A program made the translations under genes and the position numbers. 42,231 nt of DNA, from assembly GCA_029212965.1 (NCBI GenBank), contig JARGOV010000006.1, positions 53,303 to 95,533 of the forward strand, written 5' to 3'. The stretch's first letter is position 1, and each line of letters opens with the position of its first letter. Under the pieces are notes generated by a model, which was given only the letters and a program-made list of their open reading frames with translations, was not told the origin of the DNA and made no database searches. Shown here in pieces: positions 1-12,372 of this stretch. The DNA comes from Porticoccaceae bacterium. GTDB lineage: Bacteria; Pseudomonadota; Gammaproteobacteria; Pseudomonadales; Porticoccaceae.

Positions 1-2
1 TT

Positions 3-308
3 TCATGGGAGGTGTGCCTTTGGATATTTGCCTCGGGTTCCTTTGTTTTACTCTGGTTTAAAGTTTTCAAGCCAAGCATGGTCGATAAAACGAAAGCGGG
101 TATTTCTCGTGACGCCGCCCTGGGAGAAGTGGGTCAAGTAGTGAAAGCGCCTCACGGTGATGGTCGTGGGGTGGTGCGTTTTACCATGCCGGTGCTGGGT
201 GAGGATGAATGGGATTTTATTTGTGTAGAAGAGGTTGCTGAGGGTGATAAGGTACTTATTAAGGACTTTTCTGGTAATACTCTTATTGTCTCCAGATTGG
301 GAGGCTAG
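3..308 (+). CDS. NfeD-like membrane protein, C-terminal part (partial at left edge)
   Basis: The reading frame is open to the left edge, so the GTG at 12 in the ORF track is probably internal and the true start lies outside the window. The visible part has a short hydrophobic segment (LWIFASGSFVLLWF), a basic linker, then about 65 residues resembling the C-terminal OB-fold domain of NfeD/YbbK proteins: a GEVGQVV start, a strand-rich middle with an E-W-D segment, and a GDKVLIKDFSGNTLIV ending. NfeD-like proteins are membrane partners of SPFH/stomatin-like proteins and are thought to act in membrane organisation. The partner is not visible. In many gammaproteobacteria accA precedes tilS instead. 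The family call rests on the fold-like pattern only. Confidence 0.6.
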   Translation, partial: SWEVCLWIFASGSFVLLWFKVFKPSMVDKTKAGISRDAALGEVGQVVKAPHGDGRGVVRFTMPVLGEDEWDFICVEEVAEGDKVLIKDFSGNTLIVSRLGG

Positions 309-334
309 GGCTTGCTAGTTGCCGCCGTTATTGC

Positions 335-1711
335 ATGGAACAAAGTAGATTTGAGCGGGTGATGTCGCCGGTTGCACAGCAGCTACAGGTGCTTTTGCCC
401 ACTTTGGAGCAAGCTCAACGCATTTATGTGGGCTATAGTGGTGGACTTGATTCCCATGTGCTTTTACACGGGGCAGTGACTCTTCTGGGAGCCAAGCGGG
501 TCACTGCGCTTCATGTTAATCATCAATTGAGCGAGCAAGCTTGCGATTGGGTCGAGCATTGCGGGCAAATCTGTCAAGCCTTGAATGTGAATTTACAAAC
601 CCGTGTTGTGGATGTTTGCCAGCAAGTATCCAGTACCGAAAATACGGCCCGCGAGGCCCGTTACCAAGTCTTCGAGAAGACCCTTGGCGACGGCGATATC
701 CTCTTGCTCGCCCACCATCAAAATGATCAGGCTGAGACTGTACTTTATCGCTTGTTGCGCAATTCCGGGCCTCGTGGTTTGGCAGGTATTCCCCTCACGC
801 GGGAGGTGGGGCGGGGTCGTTTGTTAAGGCCCTTGTTGTCATTAGCGCGTAGTGACTTGGCAAGCTATGCCCGAGAACACCAGCTCAACTGGATTGACGA
901 TCCTTCCAACACCGACCCGATACACGACCGCAATTACTTGCGCCACCAGGTGATGCCAGCGCTGAGCGAGCGCTGGCCAGGCTATGCAAGCCGTATTTCC
1001 GCTAGTGCCCGCCTCTGCCAGCAGGCCGATGAGTTGAGCAAAGACCTGGCGGAAATTGATCTTAACGGCCTTGATGACAAGCAAGAGCGTTTGGGTCGGA
1101 GTATTGACCTCTCTGGCCTCCTCGTTCTGTCGGCTTTGCGCCAGGCCAATGTGCTACGCCACTGGGCGAATTTGTATTGTCAGTCGCCACCGGGTTATCA
1201 CAGCGTTATGGCCGTTCTGCAAAGCGTATTGTCTGCAGGACAAGATAGGAAGCCCTTGGTAGTCTGGTCCGGTGGTGAGTGGCGTCGCTTTAAGGAGCGA
1301 TTGTTTTTGCTGCCCAGCGGTTGGAGTGAGAAAGCGCCAGAGGCCTGCGAGTGGCAGCCTAAATCGCCCTTAACATTAGCCGACGGAAGCGTTTTAAGCG
1401 CCATATTGACGAATGGACCGGGGCTAAAGTTATCGCCGATTGAACGGTTATTGGTCAAATTCCGCAGCGGTGGCGAACGCTGTCAGCCTGCCGGCAGGGT
1501 GGGTAGTCGTAGTTTGAAGAAGCTATTGCAGGAGTATCCGCTTGAACCATGGCTGCGTAATAGAGTGCCTTTGATTTATACGTGTCATGCTGACGATAGA
1601 AAAGGCGAGCAGTTGATCGCTGTGGGCGATCTGTGGGTTTGTCAGGGCTTTGCTGTTGCCTCTGGTGAGGGAGTCTATCGTTTGCGTTGGAACAGGTTAT
1701 CTGAAACGTAG
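335..1711 (+). CDS. tilS: tRNA(Ile)-lysidine synthase TilS
   Basis: TilS attaches lysine to C34 of tRNA-Ile(CAU) using ATP, converting it to lysidine so that it decodes AUA. It is an essential cytoplasmic enzyme. The N-terminal PP-loop motif SGGLDSHVLLH (about residues 35-45) binds ATP. It is followed by the family segments HVNHQLS, ENTAREARY, LLLAHHQNDQAETVLYRLLR and GLAGIP, and by DDPSNTD and RNYLRH. The C-terminal TilS_C domain is recognisable from GGERCQPAGR, GSRSLKKLLQEY, PWLRNRVPLIY and AVGDLWVCQGF. The length of 458 aa is normal. It starts at ATG 26 bases after the NfeD-like gene and is followed by a 191-base gap before pyrG. The tilS-pyrG-kdsA-eno order is typical of gammaproteobacteria. 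Confidence 0.96.
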   Translation: MEQSRFERVMSPVAQQLQVLLPTLEQAQRIYVGYSGGLDSHVLLHGAVTLLGAKRVTALHVNHQLSEQACDWVEHCGQICQALNVNLQTRVVDVCQQVSSTENTAREARYQVFEKTLGDGDILLLAHHQNDQAETVLYRLLRNSGPRGLAGIPLTREVGRGRLLRPLLSLARSDLASYAREHQLNWIDDPSNTDPIHDRNYLRHQVMPALSERWPGYASRISASARLCQQADELSKDLAEIDLNGLDDKQERLGRSIDLSGLLVLSALRQANVLRHWANLYCQSPPGYHSVMAVLQSVLSAGQDRKPLVVWSGGEWRRFKERLFLLPSGWSEKAPEACEWQPKSPLTLADGSVLSAILTNGPGLKLSPIERLLVKFRSGGERCQPAGRVGSRSLKKLLQEYPLEPWLRNRVPLIYTCHADDRKGEQLIAVGDLWVCQGFAVASGEGVYRLRWNRLSET

Positions 1712-1848
1712 TTTGTCTTGGTCTTTGCCCCCGTCATTAGGCACGACAAAAACAGTGAATTACGTCGGCTCGGATTGTGGCTAGTCCACTTTTCTGTTAA
1801 TCTGACGCCCCTTCTACAGCCCGTGGCAGCGTCGTGTTACGTCGATAA

Positions 1849-4383
<2,535 letters not shown>

Positions 4384-4438
4384 CGCACAATGGTTAACAG
4401 CCAACGCTAATATTTTGTAGCTCAAAAATAAGTACTGA

Positions 4439-5740
<1,302 letters not shown>

Positions 5741-5784
5741 CCTTTAGGTACCTTAACTAAGAACCTTGGCGGTTGGGTGATTGA

Positions 5785-6069
5785 ATGCGCTGGCTACTGC
5801 TCGCTCTGGTTCTTATTCTGGCACTTTTTCAATATTGGTTTTGGTTGGGTGAGGGCGGCCTGTTGAAACAGTCAGCCCTCGAAAAACAGGTGTTGGAGCA
5901 GCGACAAGAAAATGCCATTTTGAAAGAGCGCAACTCTGCTCTGGAAGCAAAAGTGAGATACCTCAAAGATGGTCTCGAAGGTATTGAAGAGCGTGCCCGA
6001 CACGACCTCGGCATGATTAAAGAAGGTGAAACCTTTTATATGTTGCCAGATAAAAATACTTCGCAGTGA
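5785..6069 (+). CDS. ftsB: Cell division protein FtsB
   Basis: FtsB is a small bitopic inner-membrane protein that forms the FtsQLB complex and relays the signal activating septal peptidoglycan synthesis. The 94-aa product has a single N-terminal membrane segment (MRWLLLALVLILALFQYWFW), then a predicted coiled coil rich in E, K, Q and L (about residues 30-65), then the conserved ERARHDLGMIKEGETFY segment found in the FtsB/DivIC family. Its position between eno and ispD matches the standard gene order and supports the assignment, which would otherwise be hard for so short a protein. Confidence 0.94.
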   Translation: MRWLLLALVLILALFQYWFWLGEGGLLKQSALEKQVLEQRQENAILKERNSALEAKVRYLKDGLEGIEERARHDLGMIKEGETFYMLPDKNTSQ

Positions 6070-6109
6070 TTCTTAATTGTGACGCACTGATGATGAAAAG
6101 CCACCGATA

Positions 6110-6847
6110 ATGAAGTGCTGGTTGATTGTTCCTGCCGCAGGTAGCGGCTCACGTTTTGGTGGTGAACGACCGAAGCAATACGCCTCCCTCGCCGGGAGAA
6201 CGGTCATCGAGCAAACCCTTGCGCGACTCCTTGCAGTAGAGACGCAGGCATTAGTCGTGGCGGTCAACCCCGACGATCATTACTGGCCATCCCTCGATAT
6301 TTTAAAGCACCCGAAAATTCGCGTCAGCGCTGGCGGAGTGGCGCGTTCAGACTCAGTTTATCTCAGCTTACAGAGCATCGCCGATGAAGCCGACGAGATG
6401 GATTGGGTGCTAGTGCACGATGTCGCCCGCCCCTGTGTGCGTGTTGCCGATATTCGCCGATTGATTGAGACGCTGTCAGCCCACCCTGTAGGTGGTTTAC
6501 TGGCGTCACCTGTCAGCGCGACATTAAAACGCGTTGGGGGTTTACAAGGCCCGACGACTTCATCATTGCAGACCGCCGGCACAGTACTCGAAACGGTATC
6601 GCGGGAGCACTTATGGGCGGCTGCCACGCCGCAAATGTTTCGCTTTGGTTTGTTGATGAAAGCCCTAAAAGGGTGTCGTGATGGAGGTGTTAGCCCGACT
6701 GATGAAGCGGCAGCTATTGAGCGCCTCGGCCTACAGGCAGAAGTCGTTGAAGGTCACAGTGATAATTTGAAAATCACCCACGGGGCAGACCTGGCCCTGG
6801 CAGAGGCGGTGCTCGCTTACCAGCAACAACAGCAACGAGAGCGATAA
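6110..6847 (+). CDS. ispD: 2-C-methyl-D-erythritol 4-phosphate cytidylyltransferase
   Basis: IspD couples MEP with CTP to give CDP-methylerythritol in the non-mevalonate isoprenoid pathway, which feeds undecaprenyl phosphate and quinone synthesis. The N-terminal nucleotide-binding motif [19 protein letters not shown] is near perfect. It is followed by [57 protein letters not shown] and the final [23 protein letters not shown], all family hallmarks. Length is 245 aa, slightly longer than E. coli IspD. It starts 40 bases after ftsB and ends 4 bases before ispF. The ribosome-binding site before ATG 6110 is weak. Confidence 0.97.
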   Translation: MKCWLIVPAAGSGSRFGGERPKQYASLAGRTVIEQTLARLLAVETQALVVAVNPDDHYWPSLDILKHPKIRVSAGGVARSDSVYLSLQSIADEADEMDWVLVHDVARPCVRVADIRRLIETLSAHPVGGLLASPVSATLKRVGGLQGPTTSSLQTAGTVLETVSREHLWAAATPQMFRFGLLMKALKGCRDGGVSPTDEAAAIERLGLQAEVVEGHSDNLKITHGADLALAEAVLAYQQQQQRER

Positions 6848-6851
6848 TAAG

Positions 6852-7355
6852 ATGATTCGTGTCGGTCAGGGTTTTGATGTGCACGCTTTTGGTGATTGTG
6901 CTTGCGAAGGTGGTGCTGAGCCTGTGCATATTGTACTTGGTGGCGTGAATATTCCTTTTGACCGCCCGTTGCTCGCCCACTCCGATGGCGATGTGTTACT
7001 GCATGCGCTTTGCGATGCCTTGCTCGGTGCGGCGGGTTTGGGTGATATTGGTCGTCACTTTCCCGATACAGATTCACGCTACAAAAATATTAGTAGCCGG
7101 CATTTACTGCGAGAGGTCATGGTCTTGCTCACCCAACATCGTTGGCAGCTCGGTAATGCCGATTTAACTATTATTGCCCAGGCGCCGCGTATGGCGCCGC
7201 ACAGGGGGGCTATGGCGGAGAATATAGCGGCTGATCTGGCCTGTCGTTGTGAACAAATCAATGTCAAAGCGACCACCACGGAAACCCTCGGCTTTACTGG
7301 CAGGGGTGAGGGCATCGCCTGCTTGGCGACAGTCCTTCTTGAGTCGCTCGATTGA
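6852..7355 (+). CDS. ispF: 2-C-methyl-D-erythritol 2,4-cyclodiphosphate synthase
   Basis: IspF cyclises CDP-ME-2-phosphate to MEcPP with release of CMP, two steps after IspD in the MEP pathway (IspE acts between them). The zinc-binding DVH near the N-terminus ([11 protein letters not shown]), [30 protein letters not shown], and the C-terminal [21 protein letters not shown] are diagnostic. The 167-aa length is a few residues longer than usual because of an insert ([11 protein letters not shown]) between the DVH motif and LGGVNIP. The 4-base spacing to ispD suggests translational coupling. Confidence 0.97.
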   Translation: MIRVGQGFDVHAFGDCACEGGAEPVHIVLGGVNIPFDRPLLAHSDGDVLLHALCDALLGAAGLGDIGRHFPDTDSRYKNISSRHLLREVMVLLTQHRWQLGNADLTIIAQAPRMAPHRGAMAENIAADLACRCEQINVKATTTETLGFTGRGEGIACLATVLLESLD

Positions 7356-7458
7356 GTGATAGCTGAAAGCCTTGGTTTCGTGCTCACTGCTTGCCTTAAG
7401 CTGAAAGGGGTAAACAAGAAGCAAACTCACCGGTGCGCAGGTAATCTCAGCGATAGGC

Positions 7459-7508
7459 TATAGCCCCTGGGTAAATATAGCCCTGGGTAAATATAGCGCC
7501 TGGGCAAA
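7459..7508. repeat. Three tandem 16-17-base units between ispF and truD
   Basis: Three adjacent near-identical units follow the pattern TATAGCCCCTGGGTAAA, TATAGCCCTGGGTAAA and TATAGCGCCTGGGCAAA, running from 7459 to 7508 in the 201-base gap between ispF and truD. They are direct, not inverted. No open frame runs through them. They may be replication-slippage products or a repeated binding site. No function can be assigned from sequence alone. Confidence 0.75.
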
Positions 7509-7556
7509 GATGCTAGAAGAAAACGATGAAACAATATTGGATTGTGAGACCTATTA

Positions 7557-8537
7557 ATGCCTCAAACTAAGCCCCAATTTTCGCGCAATTTTGCCCACGC
7601 CTATCCAGTATTGGCGGGTTCTGCCGAGCTAAAGACGTTGCCTGAAGACTTTGTGGTGGAAGAAATATTTGATGAGACGAGCTTTAGCGGAGAGGGGAAA
7701 CACGTTTGTCTGCAAATTCGTAAACGTGAGCAAAATACCCGCTGGGTAGCTGCGGCGCTGGCAGTAGTGGCGAATGTTGCTGAAGCGGATATTGGTTTTT
7801 GTGGCATGAAAGATCGCCATGCGATTACCACGCAATGGTTTAGTGTCACCCATGCCGATGAGTGGCGTATATCTCCGTTGGCAATACCCGGTTGCGAAGT
7901 GCTGCAAGTGGTGAGACATCAACGCAAATTGCGCCGGGGTAGTCATCAAGGTAATCACTTTGCCATTCGCCTGCGCAAGGTCAGTGAGTCTAGTGACAGT
8001 AAGAGACTTGATGAGCGCTTGAAACTGATCGCAGAAAAAGGCGTGCCGAATTACTTTGGCGAGCAACGCTTCGGTATTGAAGGTCAAAATTTAGTGGAAG
8101 CTGATCGCTTGTTGCGCCGTTGTCGCCACCGGAAAATGGCGGGGCGCCAGGCAATCTACATCTCAGCGGCCCGCTCCTATTTGTTTAATCAGGTGCTTGC
8201 AGAGCGGGTGAAACAAAACAACTGGTCGCAAGCATTAGAGGGCGAGATTGTCCCCCAGGGGCCTTTGTGGGGGCGTGGCAGGAGTTGTTCAAAGGGTGCC
8301 TTGTCGCAACTGGAAAACAATATCTTGGCCGATTATCAACCGTGGTGTAACGCACTTGAGCATCTTGGCCTCGAGCAGCAACGGCGCGATCTACAGTTGT
8401 TACCCCAAGGTCTGGAATGGCAGTGGCAGGGTCAGGACCTATGTTTATCTTTCAAACTCTCGATTGGTACTTATGCAACAACGGTGCTACGAGAGTTATT
8501 GCAAGTCGATACGCCAGCGCCAAGGGCTGTGCTATAG
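7557..8537 (+). CDS. truD: tRNA pseudouridine(13) synthase TruD
   Basis: TruD isomerises U13 to pseudouridine in tRNA-Glu. The catalytic aspartate motif is visible as GFCGMKDRHAITTQWFS. Upstream are the TruD N-terminal segments LKTLPEDFVVEEI and GEGKHVCLQIRKREQNTRW. Downstream are the conserved LRRGSHQGNHFAIRLRKV, VPNYFGEQRFGIEGQN and the ISAARSYLFNQVLAERV segment. The C-terminal part is compact and the whole protein is 326 aa, about 20 residues shorter than E. coli TruD (349 aa). It follows ispF as expected. The usual next gene, surE, is missing, and pcm begins 80 bases further on. Confidence 0.95.
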   Translation: MPQTKPQFSRNFAHAYPVLAGSAELKTLPEDFVVEEIFDETSFSGEGKHVCLQIRKREQNTRWVAAALAVVANVAEADIGFCGMKDRHAITTQWFSVTHADEWRISPLAIPGCEVLQVVRHQRKLRRGSHQGNHFAIRLRKVSESSDSKRLDERLKLIAEKGVPNYFGEQRFGIEGQNLVEADRLLRRCRHRKMAGRQAIYISAARSYLFNQVLAERVKQNNWSQALEGEIVPQGPLWGRGRSCSKGALSQLENNILADYQPWCNALEHLGLEQQRRDLQLLPQGLEWQWQGQDLCLSFKLSIGTYATTVLRELLQVDTPAPRAVL

Positions 8538-8617
8538 TTTCGGCGGTTTTTTGCTAAATTTTTGTAGAGAAAGTGAGGGGGAGCATAGTGGGCTCAGTGG
8601 ATTTTGACGGGGTGGGC

Positions 8618-9259
8618 ATGACCTCGCAACGCACTCGTGGGCGCCTTGTTCAGCGGCTTAAAGATCAAGGCATTACAGATCAAAAGGTGCTCGATGTTAT
8701 ACGCGTGACCCCACGTCATTTATTTCTCGACGAAGCTCTTTCCCATCGTGCCTACGAGGACACGGCCCTGCCTATTGGTCACGCTCAGACAATTTCCCAA
8801 CCCTATATCGTCGCTTTAATGACGCAGATCTTGCTGTCTCGCGGGCCTCTAAAGCGTGTCTTAGAAATTGGTACTGGTTCAGGCTATCAGGCCGCAATAC
8901 TGGCGCAGCTGGTGGATGAAGTCTATTCCGTCGAGCGAATTAAACCGTTGTTAATTAAAGCGCGAAGCTTATTTCGTCAGCTACGGTTGCGAAATATCAT
9001 TACTTCTCACAGCGATGGTGGTGTTGGTTGGTCTGAAAACGGGCTTTACGACGGTATTATTGCCACTGCCGCTCCTGAACAGGTGCCTGATGAACTGCTT
9101 TATCAATTGGCGCCTGATGGGTTGCTAGTTATTCCTGTAGGTACTGGCGAGCAACAGGAACTGCGACTGATATCTCGTCAGGGCGATACTTATAAGTTTG
9201 AAGAGGAGGTTATTGAGCGTGTACGTTTTGTGCCGCTACTTGGCGGCACATCCCGTTGA
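8618..9259 (+). CDS. pcm: Protein-L-isoaspartate O-methyltransferase
   Basis: Pcm methylates L-isoaspartyl residues in aged proteins with S-adenosylmethionine, starting their repair. The SAM-binding motif [18 protein letters not shown] is intact, with [39 protein letters not shown] before it and DGLLVIPVG after it. The ORF track begins at a GTG at 8573, but the ATG at 8618 is preferred: its product starts MTSQRTRG, as in homologues such as Pseudomonas, and a G-rich GGGGTGGG stretch precedes it. From ATG 8618 the protein is 213 aa. It lies 12 bases before the DUF368 gene, so the two are probably co-transcribed. Confidence 0.95.
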   Translation: MTSQRTRGRLVQRLKDQGITDQKVLDVIRVTPRHLFLDEALSHRAYEDTALPIGHAQTISQPYIVALMTQILLSRGPLKRVLEIGTGSGYQAAILAQLVDEVYSVERIKPLLIKARSLFRQLRLRNIITSHSDGGVGWSENGLYDGIIATAAPEQVPDELLYQLAPDGLLVIPVGTGEQQELRLISRQGDTYKFEEEVIERVRFVPLLGGTSR

Positions 9260-9271
9260 TGGTGGCATAGC

Positions 9272-10192
9272 ATGAATAATTTTAGTACTTATTTAGTATT
9301 GTTCTTAAAGGGTATGGCCATGGGTGCTGCAGATGTTGTGCCCGGTGTTTCAGGCGGTACGATCGCTTTTATCTCAGGTATTTACGAAGAATTACTTCGC
9401 TCAATTCGCGCTTGTACCCCCCTTGCTTTGGTTAGCTTGTTCCGTGATGGTCCGCGGGTTTTTTGGCGGCGTATTAATGGGACTTTTTTGGTTGTGCTGT
9501 TCAGTGGCATCTTGTTAAGTATTCTTACTTTGGCAAAATTTATCACCCATTTCCTCCATGAGCACCCTTTATTACTGTGGTCATTTTTCTTTGGCCTAAT
9601 AGTGGGGTCTATTGTCTTGATTTGGCAGCAGTTAGAGCATAAAAGTGTTTGGGAATATTTATCTTTGCTATCGGGTCTGTGTGCTGCTCTGGCCGCCGCA
9701 TTTGCTCCACCTGTGCAGCCAGAGCCAACATTCTTGTCTGTTTTTGGCGCAGGTATGTTAGCGATTTGCGCGATGATACTGCCGGGTATATCAGGCAGTT
9801 TTATTCTACTTTTGCTGGGTATGTACTCGGTGATACTTGGAGCTATTAGCCGAGCAGACCTTTCTTTACTGGCGATATTTTCCCTCGGTTGTGTTGTTGG
9901 GCTTATGGTATTTTCACGTTTTTTGTCATGGCTTTTGAAGCGTTTTTATGGGGTGACATTGTCAGTCCTGACAGGTTTTCTAGCTGGCTCTCTTGTTATG
10001 GTTTGGCCCTGGAAATATTCAACATTAGGGACTGACAAAGAGTATGCAGATGCATTGCATTTATTGCTGCCTTCGCAATATGAGCAGGCGGCTGGTGATG
10101 CGCAATTGTTTGCAGTGCTCAGTTTGATGGCAGTCGGCTTTGCTGTGGTGATAATACTGGAATACATTGGTAATAAACGAGCACCACTTTGA
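9272..10192 (+). CDS. DUF368 family (PopT-type) polyprenyl-phosphate translocase
   Basis: This 306-aa polytopic membrane protein carries the two signature repeats of the DUF368 family: GAADVVPGVSGGTIAFISGIYEE near the N-terminus and AMILPGISGSFILLLLGMYS in the second half. That matches an internally duplicated transporter fold. DUF368 (PopT) proteins are known to return undecaprenyl phosphate from the outer to the inner leaflet of the cytoplasmic membrane, recycling the carrier for peptidoglycan, O-antigen and exopolysaccharide synthesis. Several hydrophobic helices are evident. Its 3' end overlaps the annotated nlpD frame by 26 bases. Placement next to a large exopolysaccharide locus fits the role, although pcm-nlpD is its immediate context. 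The family call is firm; the transport direction is taken from the family. Confidence 0.9.
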   Translation: MNNFSTYLVLFLKGMAMGAADVVPGVSGGTIAFISGIYEELLRSIRACTPLALVSLFRDGPRVFWRRINGTFLVVLFSGILLSILTLAKFITHFLHEHPLLLWSFFFGLIVGSIVLIWQQLEHKSVWEYLSLLSGLCAALAAAFAPPVQPEPTFLSVFGAGMLAICAMILPGISGSFILLLLGMYSVILGAISRADLSLLAIFSLGCVVGLMVFSRFLSWLLKRFYGVTLSVLTGFLAGSLVMVWPWKYSTLGTDKEYADALHLLLPSQYEQAAGDAQLFAVLSLMAVGFAVVIILEYIGNKRAPL

Positions 10193-11045
10193 CAGGTTTG
10201 ATTTTGGGAGCAAGAAAATATCTACCTTGCTAGGTTTTTTCTTTCGTCGCGGGAATAGTACCAGCCAGTGGGCAATTCTCATTGTGGTGTATTGCCTTTT
10301 TCTTACCGCTTGTGGCTCGACTCCAGCGCCAGTCATTAGCCGCACTCCTCCGCCAAGTCAGTCGATCAATTACCATGTCGTCGGTCAGGGAGATACGTTA
10401 TTTGCGATTGCCTGGCGCTATGAATTAAGTGTAGAGGCTTTGGCACGAGCTAATGGTTTGTCACACCCTTATCACATTTATTCTGGCCAGCGTTTAACGT
10501 TGGATATAAAGCGAACTAACATAAAGGTCTCTAAACCTGAGCCAACAGTAAGAGTGACTAACTCTATTCCTAGTAACGTTGTTAGGTCCAAGGTAGTAAT
10601 TCCTAAGGTAACAAAAGCAAAAGAACAAAAAACGGCACGAGTTGGTCAGCGAAAACCCTCTTCATTGCCCAAAGGGGAGTGGCGTTGGCAGTGGCCGGTA
10701 AAGGGAAAAGTGGCTCGGCATTACGATAGCAATCGTATCTTTAAAGGTTTGAATATTCAGTCTGTTAAAGGGCGCAAAATTGGCTCTGCGGCTCCTGGGG
10801 TAGTGGTTTACGCGGGAAGAGGGCTTAGGGGTTACGGTCAATTACTCATTATTAAACACAGCGAGACTTTCCTAAGTGCCTACGCCCATAATCGGAAAAT
10901 GTTTGTGAAGGAAGGGCAAGCAGTAGCTGCAGGCCAAAAAATAGCAGAAGTTGGCGGTGATCCCGAAAACAATGGGCGCTTGTATTTTGAAATTCGCAAG
11001 AACGGCAAGCCTGTCGACCCGATTCGCTTACTACCACGTTTGTAA
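10167..11045 (+). CDS. nlpD: NlpD-like lipoprotein with LysM and degenerate LytM (M23) domains
   Basis: NlpD is an outer-membrane lipoprotein that activates the amidase AmiC at the division septum. The sequence shows a signal anchor ending in a lipobox (CLFLTACGST, Cys about residue 50), a LysM peptidoglycan-binding domain (YHVVGQGDTLFAIAWRYELS), a basic K/P/S/T linker and a C-terminal LytM domain (VKGKVARHY to LPRL). Zinc-ligand positions are degenerate: KGLNIQ replaces the usual H-x3-D region and LYFEIR replaces LHFEIR, so it is probably a non-hydrolytic activator, as in E. coli NlpD. The start is uncertain. The TTG at 10167 overlaps the DUF368 gene; TTG 10227 would leave a shorter signal peptide. 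A terminator follows, and rpoS, its usual partner, is absent. Confidence 0.9.
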   Translation: MVINEHHFDRFDFGSKKISTLLGFFFRRGNSTSQWAILIVVYCLFLTACGSTPAPVISRTPPPSQSINYHVVGQGDTLFAIAWRYELSVEALARANGLSHPYHIYSGQRLTLDIKRTNIKVSKPEPTVRVTNSIPSNVVRSKVVIPKVTKAKEQKTARVGQRKPSSLPKGEWRWQWPVKGKVARHYDSNRIFKGLNIQSVKGRKIGSAAPGVVVYAGRGLRGYGQLLIIKHSETFLSAYAHNRKMFVKEGQAVAAGQKIAEVGGDPENNGRLYFEIRKNGKPVDPIRLLPRL

Positions 11046-11065
11046 GAAGTCGATGGCACTATGGT

Positions 11066-11094
11066 ACCAACCTTGTTTATAAAGGTGGTTTTTT
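11066..11094 (+). terminator. Rho-independent terminator after nlpD
   Basis: ACC-A-ACCTT pairs with AAGGT-GGT (eight base pairs with one bulged A) around a 7-base loop and is followed directly by a run of six T. It begins 20 bases after the nlpD stop and closes the housekeeping block. Confidence 0.75.
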
Positions 11095-11706
11095 GACAGC
11101 CGGATCAAAGTTTTGAAACCCTATAGCTAAGAAATGATACTTAACGTAATTGATTACGCTTTGTTAAGACCAGAAAACCTTACTTGAGCATACTGCCAAG
11201 TTGAATGGATTTTTCTTTATATCAATAGGAAAAATCCATTCAAGGTTGGTGATGCTAAAGTACTTTTGATGGCTTAAATCGGGAATGAAGGGTTCTTGCC
11301 GACGCAATAAAGGCTTTGATACCACACTTAATCGCAGCTGAAGCGGCCTTGACTTGTTTTAGTGGTTACGGTTTGTAGAAAGTTATGACGGGCGGAGCTA
11401 TTTTATCTCGGTGTGCCTAGAATAAGTTGGTGATAATAAATAAGAGATGACGCTGGGTTGGAATGCTGAGCCTATGCTCAAATCGCTAAAATTATTTTTG
11501 ATAAAAATTAGTTCAACGGTCAGCCAGAGAGGGAATATAAACTAAGTATGTAAAAATTGCAAAGAATGTGAGCGTTGTCGCGCTCTAATCGTCGACGAAA
11601 TAGGCTTAATTAGTGATTATCGGTAGTCTTCGAAAAATCTCGCGTGGTAAGATCTGTGTTGTTTAGTGTGCTTACAAAAACTGAAGAAATAAAGGAGTAT
11701 GTGACG
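11095..11706. other. Non-coding spacer between nlpD and the exopolysaccharide locus
   Basis: About 600 bases without a credible gene. The only frames reaching 60 codons are the export-gene ORF and its antisense shadows at the right end. I see no remnant of rpoS, no tRNA, and no match to the ops/JUMPstart element (GGCGGTAG) that often precedes polysaccharide operons. It contains the perfect 15-base inverted repeat at 11201-11243 and A/T-rich stretches near 11480-11560. The promoter of the downstream locus should lie here, but I cannot fix a -35/-10 pair with confidence. Confidence 0.6.
11201..11243. repeat. Perfect 15-bp inverted repeat with 13-base loop
   Basis: TTGAATGGATTTTTC (11201-11215) and its exact reverse complement GAAAAATCCATTCAA (11229-11243) flank TTTATATCAATAG. 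No T-run follows on either strand, so it is not a typical intrinsic terminator. It could be an operator, an RNA stem in a leader transcript, or the remnant of a small mobile repeat. Confidence 0.8.
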
Positions 11707-12336
11707 GTGCAAACTACTACGTGGTTGTCGAGTAAAGTTGCTTTTGTGCTGGGGTTGATGTTGACCCTTTCCGCCTGTGGAGTGACCCCGCATCCACCGC
11801 TCACGGCTGATCAAATCAATCCCTTACAGGATTTCGACTATATCATTGGACCGGGAGATGAGATCGAGATTTTTGTCTGGGGTAATGAAGAATTGACGAC
11901 AACTGTTGAGGTGAGGCCCGATGGTAAAATCACTACTCGCCTAGTTGAAGATATTGTTGCGAGTGGTAAAACACCGACGGTATTGGCCCGTGACATTGAA
12001 AAGGCTTATTCGGAGTATGTGCGAAGTGCTGTTGTCAGTGTCATTGTGGAGGATTTCATCAGTATCCCCTCACAGCAGATTCGTGTGGTCGGTGAAGCCG
12101 CCAAGCCTTTGAATATTCCCTTTAGTAAGCACATGACCTTGCTTGATCTGATGATTGAAGTGGGTGGTTTGACAGATTACGCTGATGGTAACCGGGCTAT
12201 ATTAATTCGCTACTTCAATGGCAAGCAGGAGTCTTATACCTTGCGCCTCGATGATATGCTGGAAGATGGCGACATTTCTGCAAATCTGGCTTTATATCCT
12301 GGTGATATTGTTATTATTCCCGAGTCTTGGTTTTAG
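11707..12336 (+). CDS. XrtA-system polysaccharide export lipoprotein (Wza-like, SLBB)
   Basis: This is an outer-membrane polysaccharide export protein. The lipobox LTLSACGVTP follows a hydrophobic signal segment (VAFVLGLMLTLSAC). The mature part contains the Poly_export motif YIIGPGDEIEIFVWGNEELT, then VRPDGKITTRLVEDI, and a SLBB-like beta-grasp (QIRVVGEAAKPLNIPF, DLMIEVGGLTDYADG), ending in LYPGDIVIIPESWF. The ORF track begins at GTG 11644, but an AAGGAG ribosome-binding site at 11692-11697 points to GTG 11707 (spacing 9) or GTG 11701; either gives a normal signal peptide. At about 209 aa it is short, as is typical of the PEP-CTERM/XrtA-associated export family. It is the first gene of the EPS locus and lies 36 bases before the chain-length gene. 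Confidence 0.88.
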   Translation: MQTTTWLSSKVAFVLGLMLTLSACGVTPHPPLTADQINPLQDFDYIIGPGDEIEIFVWGNEELTTTVEVRPDGKITTRLVEDIVASGKTPTVLARDIEKAYSEYVRSAVVSVIVEDFISIPSQQIRVVGEAAKPLNIPFSKHMTLLDLMIEVGGLTDYADGNRAILIRYFNGKQESYTLRLDDMLEDGDISANLALYPGDIVIIPESWF

Positions 12337-12372
12337 GCTTATTGAGCATTGGTGGAAGAGGGATAATACCTT

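Noticed and set aside
11054-11068. TGGCACTATGGTACC as a sigma-54 promoter for the EPS locus
   Set aside because: The -24 half is good, but the -12 position reads TACC with no GC, it lies 650 bases from the first EPS gene, and it overlaps the nlpD terminator.
11095-11643. Degenerate rpoS or a small gene in the spacer after nlpD
   Set aside because: No frame of useful length and no sigma-factor-like segments were seen; stops are frequent in all frames read.
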